From Bacteroidales bacterium (GTDB lineage Bacteria; Bacteroidota; Bacteroidia; Bacteroidales; UBA7332): a stretch of 64,000 nt of DNA. The first letter of the stretch is position 1. Each line of letters opens with the position of its first letter. Position numbers and translations under genes: made by a program. The DNA is taken from assembly GCA_028687995.1 (NCBI GenBank), contig JAQTZA010000008.1:62001-126000 (forward strand). The letters run 5' to 3'. A model generated the notes under the pieces. That model was not told the DNA's origin. It did no database searches and saw only the letters and a list, made by a program, of their open reading frames with translations. Shown piece by piece: positions 19,405 to 28,652 of this stretch.

Positions 19405-19974
19405 ATGTTTAAGAAAATATTTGAAACGTTGGTTTTGTTAGTAGTGCAACCCACAAAAGGTTGGCAAATGATTACTAATCGAAAAGAGACACACGAAGAG
19501 TTTCTATCACAATTCATCTATCCATTGATTGGTATCTGTACGCTTGCTGCATTTATAGGCGAATTGCTTGGCAATGGTGAAAGCAACGTTCAAAATGCAT
19601 TGAAGGAAGCTACTATCGTTTTAACAAGTCAATTTGGCGGCTTTTATATGGCAGCTTTTACAAACAAACAAATTTCTACTCGTTGGTTTTCCATTTCTGG
19701 GGACTTCAAGTATTTTCAACGATACACAGGTTATGCTATGGCAATCACCTTTGTGATTACAGCTATTTTGGAATTAATGCCCGATCTCTTCTTTATTCGA
19801 ATTGCTAATTTGGCAGTTTTCTACATCATTTGGAGTTCAGTAGACAATTTTGTAAAAGTGGATGACAAAAAAGTCATACGATTTTCGACAATCATAACTT
19901 TGGCTATATTACTTTCGCCCATTATCATTGAAAAAATTCTCTATACCATTATGCCCGGCATGAGAGCAAATTAA
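19405..19974 (+). CDS. Yip1-domain-like integral membrane protein
   Basis: A 189-residue protein with about five hydrophobic segments (for example FIYPLIGICTLAAFIGELLG, YAMAITFVITAILELM, LAVFYIIWSSVDNFV, TIITLAILLSPIIIEKIL). The N-terminal FETLVLLVVQPTKGWQMI resembles the start of Bacteroidota Yip1-family proteins. Function unknown. The frame is open to 19306, but that part overlaps a terminator and the -7 element, so ATG at 19405 is chosen. It is followed 34 bases later by smpB. Confidence 0.7.
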   Translation: MFKKIFETLVLLVVQPTKGWQMITNRKETHEEFLSQFIYPLIGICTLAAFIGELLGNGESNVQNALKEATIVLTSQFGGFYMAAFTNKQISTRWFSISGDFKYFQRYTGYAMAITFVITAILELMPDLFFIRIANLAVFYIIWSSVDNFVKVDDKKVIRFSTIITLAILLSPIIIEKILYTIMPGMRAN

Positions 19975-20008
19975 TCTGCTCAAACTTCATTTTACAATTA
20001 CATTTTGA

Positions 20009-20467
20009 ATGAAAATCCTTACCAACAATATCAACATTAAGAATAAACGTGCCAGTTTCGACTACGAGTTAGTCGATCAATACGTGGCTGGAATTGTGCT
20101 TACCGGTACTGAAATAAAAGCCATTCGATTGGGAAAGGCAAGCCTAGTCGATACCTTCTGTTTTTTTGCTAATGGCGAGCTATGGATCAAAAATATGCAT
20201 ATAGCCGAATATTTCTTTGGTAGTTACAACAACCACCAACCCCGTCGCGATCGCAAACTTTTGCTCAATAGAAAAGAGCTCTCAAAGCTTATCAAAGCCA
20301 CTAAAGAGACAGGCTACACTATTATCCCGAGCAAGTTATTTATAAATGAAAAGGGGTTAGCTAAGATTGTTATCTTTACTGCGAAAGGAAAAAAAGAGTA
20401 TGACAAACGGGATTCTCTTCGCGAAAAAGATGATAGACGAGAAATGGATCGTGCTTTTAAGAAATAA
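20009..20467 (+). CDS. smpB: SsrA-binding protein SmpB
   Basis: Binds tmRNA and brings it to stalled ribosomes for trans-translation. The 152 residues show the family blocks: [45 protein letters not shown], and the C-terminal [29 protein letters not shown] with the basic tail that enters the ribosomal A site. It sits between the Yip1-like gene and the nucleoside-recognition gene, all on the plus strand with gaps of 34 and 54 bases. No tmRNA gene was seen in the window. Confidence 0.96.
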   Translation: MKILTNNINIKNKRASFDYELVDQYVAGIVLTGTEIKAIRLGKASLVDTFCFFANGELWIKNMHIAEYFFGSYNNHQPRRDRKLLLNRKELSKLIKATKETGYTIIPSKLFINEKGLAKIVIFTAKGKKEYDKRDSLREKDDRREMDRAFKK

Positions 20468-20521
20468 ATTCAATGTGCCAATTTGAGAATGTGCTAATTT
20501 TCAAATCTTCAAATTATATAA

Positions 20522-21454
20522 ATGACACATATTCAAATATTCACCCGTTCCCTCAAAATCATTCTGCCTAAAGCCTTGCGATTGGGTTGGTTCTTACTTC
20601 GGATGATTTTGCCTATTTCGTTGGCTGTTAGATTGTTAGACTATTTCGGAATATTAGAATTTCTAGCACAATACCTCTCTCCTATTTTTCAATATATCGG
20701 TCTTTCGGGCAACACAGCCATCGTATTTCTTACTAGCATGTTTCTGCCCCTTTATGCCCCCATTGCTATTTTGACATCCATGGCAATCACCATGCGCGAA
20801 GCTACCATTTTGGCATTGATGTGCCTTGTTTCTCACAACCTGCTAGTGGAGACATCCATTCAGAGAAGTACAGGATCATCTTTTGCAAAAATGCTTGTAA
20901 TACGTATTTTAATGAGCTTTGTTTTTGCATTCACGCTCAATGCCTTGATGCCTCATGATGGATTTGGAAAATGGATGGTTGCAGACTCGCTTTCAAAAGC
21001 AAATTCCATCGCGGAGATTATTCAAATGTGGTTTTTCTCCTCCGTAAAGCTTTCTTTACTCATCATTGGCATCATAACTGTTTTGATGTTTATTCAACGA
21101 CTTTTGCTTGAATACAAATTACTCGAACCTTTTGCCAAATCACTCAGTCCGTTGATGCGAGTTTTTGGATTGTCAGAAACCGCTGGTTTTTCTTGGATTG
21201 TGGGTAATGTTGTTGGATTATCGTATGGCGGTGCCATCATGATCGAAGAGGTCAAAGAAGGACGACTCTCTAAAAAAGACTCCGACTTACTCAATCACCA
21301 CCTTGCCATCAATCACTCTATGGTGGAAGACAATTTACTCTTTATCGCTTTGGGTATTTCTGCCTGGTGGATTATTGTTCCACGGCTTATTTATGCGATT
21401 ATCGTCGTCTGGACACAGCGGATCTTCCTCCTCCTTCGCCAAAGATTTTCTTAA
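20522..21454 (+). CDS. Nucleoside recognition (GATE) domain membrane protein
   Basis: A 310-residue polytopic protein with two similar halves, each carrying a Gate-like nucleoside recognition segment (first half FLTSMFLPLYAPIAILTSMAITM, second half FSWIVGNVVGLSYGGAIMIEEV). This resembles spore-maturation-type (SpmA/B) and other GATE permease-like proteins. The substrate is unknown. The 3' end overlaps the convergent ygiQ gene by 56 bases; both reading frames look genuine there because both C-termini are intact and domain-like. Confidence 0.75.
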   Translation: MTHIQIFTRSLKIILPKALRLGWFLLRMILPISLAVRLLDYFGILEFLAQYLSPIFQYIGLSGNTAIVFLTSMFLPLYAPIAILTSMAITMREATILALMCLVSHNLLVETSIQRSTGSSFAKMLVIRILMSFVFAFTLNALMPHDGFGKWMVADSLSKANSIAEIIQMWFFSSVKLSLLIIGIITVLMFIQRLLLEYKLLEPFAKSLSPLMRVFGLSETAGFSWIVGNVVGLSYGGAIMIEEVKEGRLSKKDSDLLNHHLAINHSMVEDNLLFIALGISAWWIIVPRLIYAIIVVWTQRIFLLLRQRFS

Positions 21455-23255
21455 CCAAATCTGGTCGGTTCATCTTCCGCAACGCATTCATAATGTCGTT
21501 TTTATACTCTTTCTGATACCAGAAAAAGAAAAGACGTTGCGCCAGCTTCTCGGTTTTGGTTTTAGCCGTGAAGATTTTCTCCATCGTGTAAGGATGATGT
21601 CCAGTATAGTAAATCTCTGTAGCCAATGTCATCGGCGTGGGCGTAAAATCCTGCACCTGCTCAAGGTGGAAATTCAACCGACGGGTGTCCATCGCCAATT
21701 CAGCCATATCTTCTTCTTTGCAACCTGGGTGACTAGAAATAAAGTAGGGAATCAATTGCTGATTCAATCCGTGTTTGTCATTGATTTGCTCAAACTTCTT
21801 CTTAAACTCCTCAAACAGCGTGAACGACGGCTTGCGCATCATTTTCAACACCGCATCTTCGGTGTGCTCGGGTGCGACTTTCAATCGTCCCGAAACGTGG
21901 TTTTTGATCAGCTCTTCGGTGTACTCCTCTGCTCCTTTGTTGCGTTGCTCGTCTTTGTCGCGATAAAGCATTAAATCATAGCGAATACCACTGCCGATAA
22001 ATGATTTCTTGATACCGGGAATGGCATCCACCGCTTTGTAAATATCCAATAAGGGTCGGTGATCGGTATTCAAGTTTTTGCAAATAGAGGGCGAAATACA
22101 CGACGGACGACGGCATTTATTACAAATACTCAAATCTTTGCCTTTCATCTGATACATATTGGCAGAAGGTCCACCCAAATCGCTGATGTAGCCTTTGAAA
22201 TCCTCCATTTTGACCAGTGATTTCACCTCGCGAAGGACTGATTCCTGCGAACGTGAAGCAATCGCCTTACCTTGGTGCGCCGAAATGGTACAAAAAGCGC
22301 AACCACCAAAGCAGCCACGGTGCAGATTGACCGAAAACTTAATCATTTCATAAGCTGGAATGTGTTTCCCTTTGTATTTTGGGTGAGGCATTCGAGTGTA
22401 GGGCAAATCGAACGAAGCATCAATCTCGTCAGTGGTCATCGTCGGGTATGGCGGATTGACCACAATCACTTTGTTTTCGAAGTTTTGAAGAATGCGTCGC
22501 GCCTCTCCGGCATTCGATTCCTCTTCAATGATGCGGAAATTCTTCGCCTGCTTTAATTTATCTTTCTCACATTCTTCGTGCGAGAATATCTCCACCACCA
22601 CCTCTTTGTCTTGTGGAACATCTTTTGGATCAATGTAAACGGCCGTTTGGCGTAAATCACAAATGGAAGAAAACGATTCACCGTTTTTCAGTCGCAGAAT
22701 CAAGTCTCGCAACGGCTGTTCGCCCATGCCATACATCAGCATATCGGCGCCGCTCTCCACCAATATCGATGGGCGAAGGCGGTCTTCCCAATAGTCGTAG
22801 TGCGTCAACCGACGCAACGAGGCTTCGATGCCGCCAATCAGCACTGGCACATCGGGAAAAAGTTCCTTTAATATTTTGGTATAAACGATGGTCGGCATTT
22901 CGGGACGCATGTCCGCTTTGCCGTCGGCCGTGTAGGCATCATCGGAGCGGAGGCGTTTGTTGGCGGTGTATTTGTTCACCATCGAATCCATGCAACCTGC
23001 CGAAATTCCGAAGAAAAGATTGGGTTTGCCGAGCTTCTTGAAGTCACGCAAATCGTCGCGCCAGTTGGGTTGTGGCACAATGGCTATTTTCAATCCTTGG
23101 GCTTCGAGCAATCTCCCGATCACGGCGATTCCAAACGATGGATGATCGACATAAGCATCGCCCGAGAAGAGAATCACATCGAGTGAATCCCATCCGCGAA
23201 TTTCCATCTCTTTTTTAGTAGTAGGTAACCAGTTTTTGAGGTCGTATGTTGTCAT
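21399..23255 (-). CDS. YgiQ-family radical SAM protein
   Basis: Radical SAM protein of the YgiQ/UPF0313 family, 618 residues. The iron-sulfur cluster cysteines C315, C319 and C322 lie in HRGCFGGCAFC. Upstream is the N-terminal UPF0313 domain (YVDHPSFGIAVIGRLLEAQG, MYGMGEQPLRDL), downstream a Cys-rich segment (ICNKCRRPSCISPSICKNL) that may bind metal, and DFTPTPMTLATEIYYTG near the C-terminus. Substrate unknown. The coding sequence is noticeably GC-rich for this window (34 of 60 bases in 22741-22800), and a -7 element lies 18 bases upstream. Confidence 0.93.
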   Translation of the reverse strand: MTTYDLKNWLPTTKKEMEIRGWDSLDVILFSGDAYVDHPSFGIAVIGRLLEAQGLKIAIVPQPNWRDDLRDFKKLGKPNLFFGISAGCMDSMVNKYTANKRLRSDDAYTADGKADMRPEMPTIVYTKILKELFPDVPVLIGGIEASLRRLTHYDYWEDRLRPSILVESGADMLMYGMGEQPLRDLILRLKNGESFSSICDLRQTAVYIDPKDVPQDKEVVVEIFSHEECEKDKLKQAKNFRIIEEESNAGEARRILQNFENKVIVVNPPYPTMTTDEIDASFDLPYTRMPHPKYKGKHIPAYEMIKFSVNLHRGCFGGCAFCTISAHQGKAIASRSQESVLREVKSLVKMEDFKGYISDLGGPSANMYQMKGKDLSICNKCRRPSCISPSICKNLNTDHRPLLDIYKAVDAIPGIKKSFIGSGIRYDLMLYRDKDEQRNKGAEEYTEELIKNHVSGRLKVAPEHTEDAVLKMMRKPSFTLFEEFKKKFEQINDKHGLNQQLIPYFISSHPGCKEEDMAELAMDTRRLNFHLEQVQDFTPTPMTLATEIYYTGHHPYTMEKIFTAKTKTEKLAQRLFFFWYQKEYKNDIMNALRKMNRPDLVKKIFGEGGGRSAVSRRR

Positions 23256-23272
23256 AAAATAATAATCTAGTG

Positions 23273-23280
23273 CAAAAGTA
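23273..23280 (-). promoter_or_regulatory. -7 element of ygiQ
   Basis: CAAAAGTA on the plus strand (TACTTTTG on the minus strand), 18 bases before the start codon; no clear -33 element. Confidence 0.45.
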
Positions 23281-23294
23281 CACCTATATAATGA

Positions 23295-23328
23295 AAAACG
23301 ACCACTTTTGTTTAAAAGTAGTCGTTTT
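23295..23328 (-). terminator. Terminator of the DUF4349 gene
   Basis: Arms AAAACGACCACTTTT (23295-23309) and AAAAGTAGTCGTTTT (23314-23328), one mismatch, A/T-flanked. It lies 21 bases past the DUF4349 stop codon on the minus strand. Confidence 0.75.
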
Positions 23329-23348
23329 GAGAAGTATTATCTAAATTC

Positions 23349-24152
23349 TTATGATTTCTTTTTTCGCGACATTTTTCGGACGATATAAAATACAACAATA
23401 CCGAACACAATGATCATCCACAGGTTGGCAAGACCGACCATTAAATTCAAGAAAAGCGTCCAACCATTAGAGATTGCACCAAAGAAATCTTTCCAAAAAC
23501 TGCTCTCTTTTTTATCTTTTTCGTAATAATTGACATCGAGCGTACTGTAAGAGATTTGCTGATTCAGGTATTTGAATTGCCCTTCATCCGACTCTATTTC
23601 AGCACGCAATTCGGTCAATTGTTTCTCTACAGCCAATGTTTCGGTTAGCGTTTTGGCTTTATCCAACAAGGCCAGCATCTTTTGCTCCGATGCCTTTTTT
23701 ATTTTCATCCGTGCTTCGAGGTCGATATATTGAGAAGTTACATCATGAATCTCAATATTTCTGTTTTCGACAGAAACAACATCTTCAAATTTCTCCAGTA
23801 TCTGCAACAAACTATCGAAATTGGCAGAAGGCACTTCAATGCTAATGTTATACTCTTTGTTTGTTGCTCCACCATTACTTTTTTCACTCGAAATATATCC
23901 ACCAAATCTCTTAATCTCGTTTTTGATAAACATAGTCGTCTTCTCAGGATTCTTGACCGTAAAAGAGATAGAACCGTCTTTTGTTAATTTACGTTGAGAA
24001 TCTAAAGGAGGTGGTGAAGCTGCGTTATCTTCATTTGCAATAACCTCATTCTCACATACTACAGACGACACTGAAGACGGTTTTGGAGATTTACTGCCAC
24101 ACCCCCAAAGAAAAAACTGAATCACCACCAATAACAAAATGCTCTTTTTCAT
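23349..24152 (-). CDS. DUF4349 lipoprotein with coiled coil and C-terminal membrane helix
   Basis: A 267-residue envelope protein. It has a lipoprotein signal (FFLWGCGSK), a DUF4349 region (KDGSISFTVKNPEKTTMFIKNEIKRFGGYISSE...EVPSANFDSLLQILEKFEDVVS), then a coiled coil (EARMKIKKASEQKMLALLDKAKTLTETLAVEKQLTELRAEIES, given here only to show position). The C-terminal helix is GLANLWMIIVFGIVVFYIVR with a basic end (KMSRKKKS). Function unknown. Monocistronic. Confidence 0.85.
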   Translation of the reverse strand: MKKSILLLVVIQFFLWGCGSKSPKPSSVSSVVCENEVIANEDNAASPPPLDSQRKLTKDGSISFTVKNPEKTTMFIKNEIKRFGGYISSEKSNGGATNKEYNISIEVPSANFDSLLQILEKFEDVVSVENRNIEIHDVTSQYIDLEARMKIKKASEQKMLALLDKAKTLTETLAVEKQLTELRAEIESDEGQFKYLNQQISYSTLDVNYYEKDKKESSFWKDFFGAISNGWTLFLNLMVGLANLWMIIVFGIVVFYIVRKMSRKKKS

Positions 24153-24238
24153 AATGGATATTATTTAAGTTGTCAATAATAGAATAACGGAAGGTGCTTC
24201 AGAAAACATATTTAATGACAGGTAATATTGAGAATTAT

Positions 24239-24880
24239 TTAATTAAAGGCATATCCTATAGTAAGAGACACTTGTGGAACTTCAGTAAATTCAAATTCAT
24301 TTATTGAATCTAATGGTCCTCCAAACAAAACAAAATAGTTTAGACTGATATAATATGTTTCATCGGTAATGATTCCTACTCTCAGTTTCAAGCACTTTTT
24401 GAAATATGTTTCTCTTTCGAACGTATGGAAATTATTAAATTCATCATAATAATCTATTTTAGGAACAATCATCAAATCGCCACCCAAAGCAACTGAAGTG
24501 AAAAATTCTGATTCTTCATAAAAAGGGGCATGTAATGAAAATCCGACTGTTAATGGAATATTCGATATCGGGAGAAATTCGCGTGTTGGAACTTTGCGTT
24601 TTCCGTGAAAGCGAAATAATTCATCTGGAATTGAATACAATTTGTAGTTATTAAATAGATAATCAAAATCAATTTCGAAATTTAACTTTTCATTTATCGG
24701 TTTTTGATATTGAAAGGATAAATTTAAACCTCCTTCTTTTAATGAAGTAGATTTCAAATCATTATTTCTGAAAATAATCGACGGTCCAGCATGCACCGAA
24801 AACCCAGTTTGAGAATATCCATTCAAACCAAGAATCAATCCTAAAAGCACAAAAACGAAAATACGCAGATAATTTTTCAT
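24239..24880 (-). CDS. Predicted outer-membrane beta-barrel protein
   Basis: From ATG at 24880 the protein has 213 residues, with a signal peptide (LRIFVFVLLGLILGLNGYSQ) and alternating amphipathic strands (GFSVHAGPSIIFRNND, GGLNLSFQYQ, VTIGYAFN at the C-terminus). It ends in a hydrophobic strand with a terminal Phe-Asn. This matches small PorT/OmpW-like barrels of Bacteroidota, but no specific family was recognised. The frame extends seven codons further to 24901, into the promoter. Confidence 0.65.
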   Translation of the reverse strand: MKNYLRIFVFVLLGLILGLNGYSQTGFSVHAGPSIIFRNNDLKSTSLKEGGLNLSFQYQKPINEKLNFEIDFDYLFNNYKLYSIPDELFRFHGKRKVPTREFLPISNIPLTVGFSLHAPFYEESEFFTSVALGGDLMIVPKIDYYDEFNNFHTFERETYFKKCLKLRVGIITDETYYISLNYFVLFGGPLDSINEFEFTEVPQVSLTIGYAFN

Positions 24881-24900
24881 CGCTAATTTTAAATTACACA

Positions 24901-24930
24901 CAAAAGTAATACAATGTATCTAATTACAAA
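24901..24930 (-). promoter_or_regulatory. Promoter of the beta-barrel gene
   Basis: On the minus strand: TTTG (24930-24927), 18-base spacer, TACTTTTG (24908-24901). Close match to the Bacteroidota consensus, 21 bases from the start codon. Confidence 0.6.
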
Positions 24931-25006
24931 AGTGTTATTTAAAGAAAATCCGATGCAATGACTAAAACTAATCGATAAATTAAAACTAACTATTGGCTTT
25001 TTTCAT

Positions 25007-25037
25007 TTTGCCCGACCAACAAATTTCTCTAAGTTTG
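25007..25037 (+). promoter_or_regulatory. Consensus Bacteroidota promoter of tex
   Basis: TTTG (25007-25010), 19-base spacer, TAAGTTTG (25030-25037). Full consensus, 31 bases before the ATG at 25068. It also shows that the upstream TTG at 24993 is not the start. Confidence 0.75.
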
Positions 25038-25067
25038 TGTCCTTATCACAACAAAGAATCAAACCCA

Positions 25068-27191
25068 ATGGAAATCTTCATTTCACTGATTGCAAAATCA
25101 CTCTCCATCAACCCCAAACAGGTACAAAATACAGTCGAGCTGCTCAACGGAGGAGCCACCATACCCTTCATTAGCCGCTACCGTAAAGAAGCCACAGGCG
25201 GACTCGACGAAGTGCAAATAGCCGACATCAAAGAACTGCTCGAAAAGCTCACCGAGACCGAAAAGCGCAAGCAGACCATCCTCTCCACCATCGAAGAGCA
25301 AGGCAAACTGACAGCCGATCTCAAAAAGCGGATCGAAGCCAGTTGGTCGCTCACCGAGCTCGAAGACATCTACCTGCCCTACAAGCCCAAGCGCCGCACC
25401 CGTGCCGAGATTGCCCGCGAGAAAGGACTCGAGCCGTTGGCCAAAATCATCATGGCGCAGCACGAGCCCAATCCTTCGCAACGTGCTCGTCAGTTTGTGA
25501 ACGACCAAGTGGCCAACATCGACGAAGCTCTCAAAGGTGCGCGCGACATCATCGCCGAATGGGTGAACGAAAACGAAATCGCCCGCAACTCGGTGAGAAA
25601 CATCTTTGCCCGCGAAGCCATCATCACCACCACACTCGTGAAAGGCAAAGAGGAAGAGGCTGCCAAATACCGCGACTATTTTGATTCGAACGAACAACTG
25701 AAACGCTGCACGTCGCACCGCTTGCTGGCTATTCGCCGTGCAGAGGCAGAAGGTTTCCTGAAGGTGAACATCTCACCCGAAGAGGAGCACTGCATCGACA
25801 AACTGGAGAAAATATTTGTAAAAGGCAGCAACGAAGCATCAGAGCAGGTGGCTGAAGCGGTGAAAGACTGCTACAAACGACTGCTGAAGCCCTCCATCGA
25901 GACCGAATTTGCCAACGAATCGAAAGCCAAAGCCGACATCGAAGCCATTCGTGTGTTTGCCGAAAACCTGCGACAACTGCTGCTTTCGGCACCACTCGGT
26001 CAGAAGAAAGTGATGGGCATCGACCCCGGATTCCGCACCGGCTGCAAGGTGGTGTGCCTCGATGCACAGGGCAATCTGCTGCACAACGAGACCATCTACC
26101 CTCACCCACCGGCTAACGAACGCACACAAGCTTCGCGCAAAATATCGCAATTGGTGGAAAGCTACCAAATCGAAGCCATCGCCATCGGCAACGGCACAGC
26201 CGGGCGCGAGACGGAGCAATTTATCTCGAACCTACAATACAGCCGCAAGGTGCAGGTGTTTTCGGTGAGCGAAAACGGCGCATCCATCTATTCCGCTTCG
26301 AAAGTGGCGCGCGAGGAATTCCCCGACTACGACGTCACGGTGCGCGGAGCCGTCTCCATCGGTCGACGGCTGATGGATCCGTTGGCGGAGCTCATCAAGA
26401 TCGACCCCAAAAGCATCGGCGTGGGACAATACCAGCACGATGTAGATCAGCCATTGCTCAAGAAATCGCTCGACCAGACAGTCGAAAACTGCGTGAACCT
26501 CGTGGGCGTGAACCTCAACACCGCCAGCAAGCACCTGCTCACCTACATCTCGGGACTTGGTCCGCAACTGGCGCAAAACATCGTGAACTACCGCGCCGAA
26601 AACGGAGCTTTCCGCAACCGCCGCGAGCTGATGAAGGTGGCACGCATGGGCGAAAAGGCCTTCGAGCAGTGCGCCGGATTCCTTCGCATACCCGACTCCG
26701 ACAATCCGCTCGACAACTCGGCCGTGCACCCCGAGAGCTACCCCATCGTGGAGAAAATGGCAAAGACGGCCAAATGCACCGTGCAGGATCTGATAGCCAA
26801 CAAAGAGTTGAAGAAATCGCTCAACCTCGCCGACTTCACCACCGGTAAAGTGGGAATGCCCACACTGCTCGACATCGTGGAAGAACTCGACAAACCGGGT
26901 CGCGACCCGCGTCGCATCATCAAGGTGTTTGAGTTCGACCCCACGGTGAAGACCATCGCCGACCTGCGCGAAGGGATGCGCCTACCAGGCATCGTCACCA
27001 ACATCACCAACTTCGGCTGCTTCGTCGATGTGGGCATCAAAGAGAATGGACTGGTGCATGTGTCGCAACTGGCCGACCGCTTCGTCTCCGATCCCACCGA
27101 GATCGTCTCCATCCACCAACACGTGGAGGTGAAAGTGCTTTCGGTCGATCTGGAACGAAAACGGGTGCAGCTGACGATGAAATTGGGGTGA
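25068..27191 (+). CDS. tex: Tex-family transcription accessory / RNA-binding protein
   Basis: Nucleic-acid-binding protein of the Tex family, 707 residues from ATG at 25068. Blocks in order: N-terminal HTH-like region with GGATIPFISRYRKEATGGLDEVQI, LEDIYLPYKPKRRTRAEIAREKGL, the YqgF-like domain (VMGIDPGFRTGCKVV, IGNGTAGRETEQF), the helix-hairpin-helix region (YISGLGPQLAQNIVNYR, VARMGEKAFEQCAGFLRI) and a C-terminal S1 domain (PGIVTNITNFGCFVDVGIKENGLVHVSQL). The gene is strikingly GC-rich (35 of 60 bases in 26281-26340) against the AT-rich DNA after it (17 of 60 in 27301-27360). Confidence 0.96.
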   Translation: MEIFISLIAKSLSINPKQVQNTVELLNGGATIPFISRYRKEATGGLDEVQIADIKELLEKLTETEKRKQTILSTIEEQGKLTADLKKRIEASWSLTELEDIYLPYKPKRRTRAEIAREKGLEPLAKIIMAQHEPNPSQRARQFVNDQVANIDEALKGARDIIAEWVNENEIARNSVRNIFAREAIITTTLVKGKEEEAAKYRDYFDSNEQLKRCTSHRLLAIRRAEAEGFLKVNISPEEEHCIDKLEKIFVKGSNEASEQVAEAVKDCYKRLLKPSIETEFANESKAKADIEAIRVFAENLRQLLLSAPLGQKKVMGIDPGFRTGCKVVCLDAQGNLLHNETIYPHPPANERTQASRKISQLVESYQIEAIAIGNGTAGRETEQFISNLQYSRKVQVFSVSENGASIYSASKVAREEFPDYDVTVRGAVSIGRRLMDPLAELIKIDPKSIGVGQYQHDVDQPLLKKSLDQTVENCVNLVGVNLNTASKHLLTYISGLGPQLAQNIVNYRAENGAFRNRRELMKVARMGEKAFEQCAGFLRIPDSDNPLDNSAVHPESYPIVEKMAKTAKCTVQDLIANKELKKSLNLADFTTGKVGMPTLLDIVEELDKPGRDPRRIIKVFEFDPTVKTIADLREGMRLPGIVTNITNFGCFVDVGIKENGLVHVSQLADRFVSDPTEIVSIHQHVEVKVLSVDLERKRVQLTMKLG

Positions 27192-27277
27192 GGTTTAAAT
27201 TGATAATTTACACACTCTATCTTGATTTTTACACATAAAAACTTATATTAAATCCATTAATCGCTCAATATTTATTT

Positions 27278-28585
27278 ATGAATGAAAAATATGAAATCTT
27301 CCCAAATATTAGTTCTGTAGCTTATTACAGTTCTTTTGGACAATACATTTGTTTATCTAAATACAATGAGAAAGAGTCTTTAGACAAATTGAGATCAGTA
27401 TCAAAAGATGATTTTACAATTGAGCTTTTGAGTACTCTAAATCATGAACTTCAACATTGGATTGATCACACCTCAACAGTCTGGGGCTTAGAAAATACAA
27501 TAAAAATATATAACGCTATCAACTCCAAGCTCAATAACAAGGAGTCTGACTTTTGGCGAATAGCTTCATTAATGAAGGATTACAAACAAAGTTCATACTC
27601 AGAATATTACCATGTAGTTCATAATAAAACTCCCTTTTCAGGATTAGAAAACAGATGGAGTTGGAACATTTCGATGGGTTTAAAATTTGATCACGATGGA
27701 TGCGTTCATCCAAACAATCCTATCATTTTCGTAAGATTTAATGACAAAAAAGGAGAACCTATTTCAAGAACTCCAATATCAATACACTCATTTCTAGAAA
27801 CGAATTCCATGTATAAGGAACTTGTTTTGAAAGCAAAAATTCTCCAAACTAAAAAAAACGACATAGTTGAATACCACATAAAACAAAAAGAATTTTTAAA
27901 AGACAATCTAAGATGGATATACAATCCAGAATTAACAGTATACTCGGTTAATTCTCATGCTGTATCAAATATTTTAGGGATAAGTGATATTTCTTTAAGC
28001 ATGGAGATTGCATCCCAATTAAGCACATTTATTCTTAATATGCCTCCAGATTTTTATGATAAGATTCCAATAAATAAATATTTTAACAGTTTCAAAGAAC
28101 GCGCTCTCCTTTTTGTTTCTCAAAAAGACAAAGGTTTTATTTTTCTAAATATATTATATAACTACAAAGACTCATTTACAAGAATTGGCAAATTTGATTT
28201 AGAAAATCTCCTAAAAGATTCAGGATTACCTACTACTTTAGAAATTGAAACACTAGTGAAAATTAATGCAGAAAAATTATATTCTCAAATAATAAATGGT
28301 CCTTTACGGAATAAATTAGAGATTATATATCATAATGGAATTCGACTTTTAGAGAAAAGAGGCTCATTCAATCAAAATGTAGTTGATTTTGAATATTTGC
28401 AGTCAATTAATTTCTATCCCTTTATATTATGGGGAGATAAATTTTTAGATTTAGATTCCATAGATAATGATTTAGTCATGCATAAAATTCGCAATCAAAT
28501 CGATTTAAATTTTGAAGAATGGTATATATTTGAAGAATATATTTTGAAACAATTCGGAATTTTTAGTAATATATGCGGAATATGA
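27278..28585 (+). CDS. Unknown protein with HEXXH motif (putative zincin)
   Basis: A 435-residue protein I do not recognise. The only diagnostic feature is H56-E-L-Q-H60 within LLSTLNHELQHWIDHTSTVWG, a HEXXH motif in a helical context, which is compatible with a zinc-dependent peptidase. A third metal ligand cannot be assigned with confidence. No signal peptide or membrane segment is evident, so it is probably cytoplasmic. The DNA is very AT-rich and follows the GC-rich tex gene abruptly, suggesting acquired DNA. The next gene, a small membrane protein, starts 67 bases downstream and may be its partner. Confidence 0.75.
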   Translation: MNEKYEIFPNISSVAYYSSFGQYICLSKYNEKESLDKLRSVSKDDFTIELLSTLNHELQHWIDHTSTVWGLENTIKIYNAINSKLNNKESDFWRIASLMKDYKQSSYSEYYHVVHNKTPFSGLENRWSWNISMGLKFDHDGCVHPNNPIIFVRFNDKKGEPISRTPISIHSFLETNSMYKELVLKAKILQTKKNDIVEYHIKQKEFLKDNLRWIYNPELTVYSVNSHAVSNILGISDISLSMEIASQLSTFILNMPPDFYDKIPINKYFNSFKERALLFVSQKDKGFIFLNILYNYKDSFTRIGKFDLENLLKDSGLPTTLEIETLVKINAEKLYSQIINGPLRNKLEIIYHNGIRLLEKRGSFNQNVVDFEYLQSINFYPFILWGDKFLDLDSIDNDLVMHKIRNQIDLNFEEWYIFEEYILKQFGIFSNICGI

Positions 28586-28652
28586 CAATAGAGCCTTTAA
28601 TCGCTTTGAAATCCTCCACTATCACAAGCGTGTAACTCCAAAAACAAAAAAT

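Noticed and set aside
25098..26729. Long minus-strand ORFs opposite tex
   Set aside because: They are frame shadows produced by the high GC and strong codon bias of tex; none has a recognisable domain.
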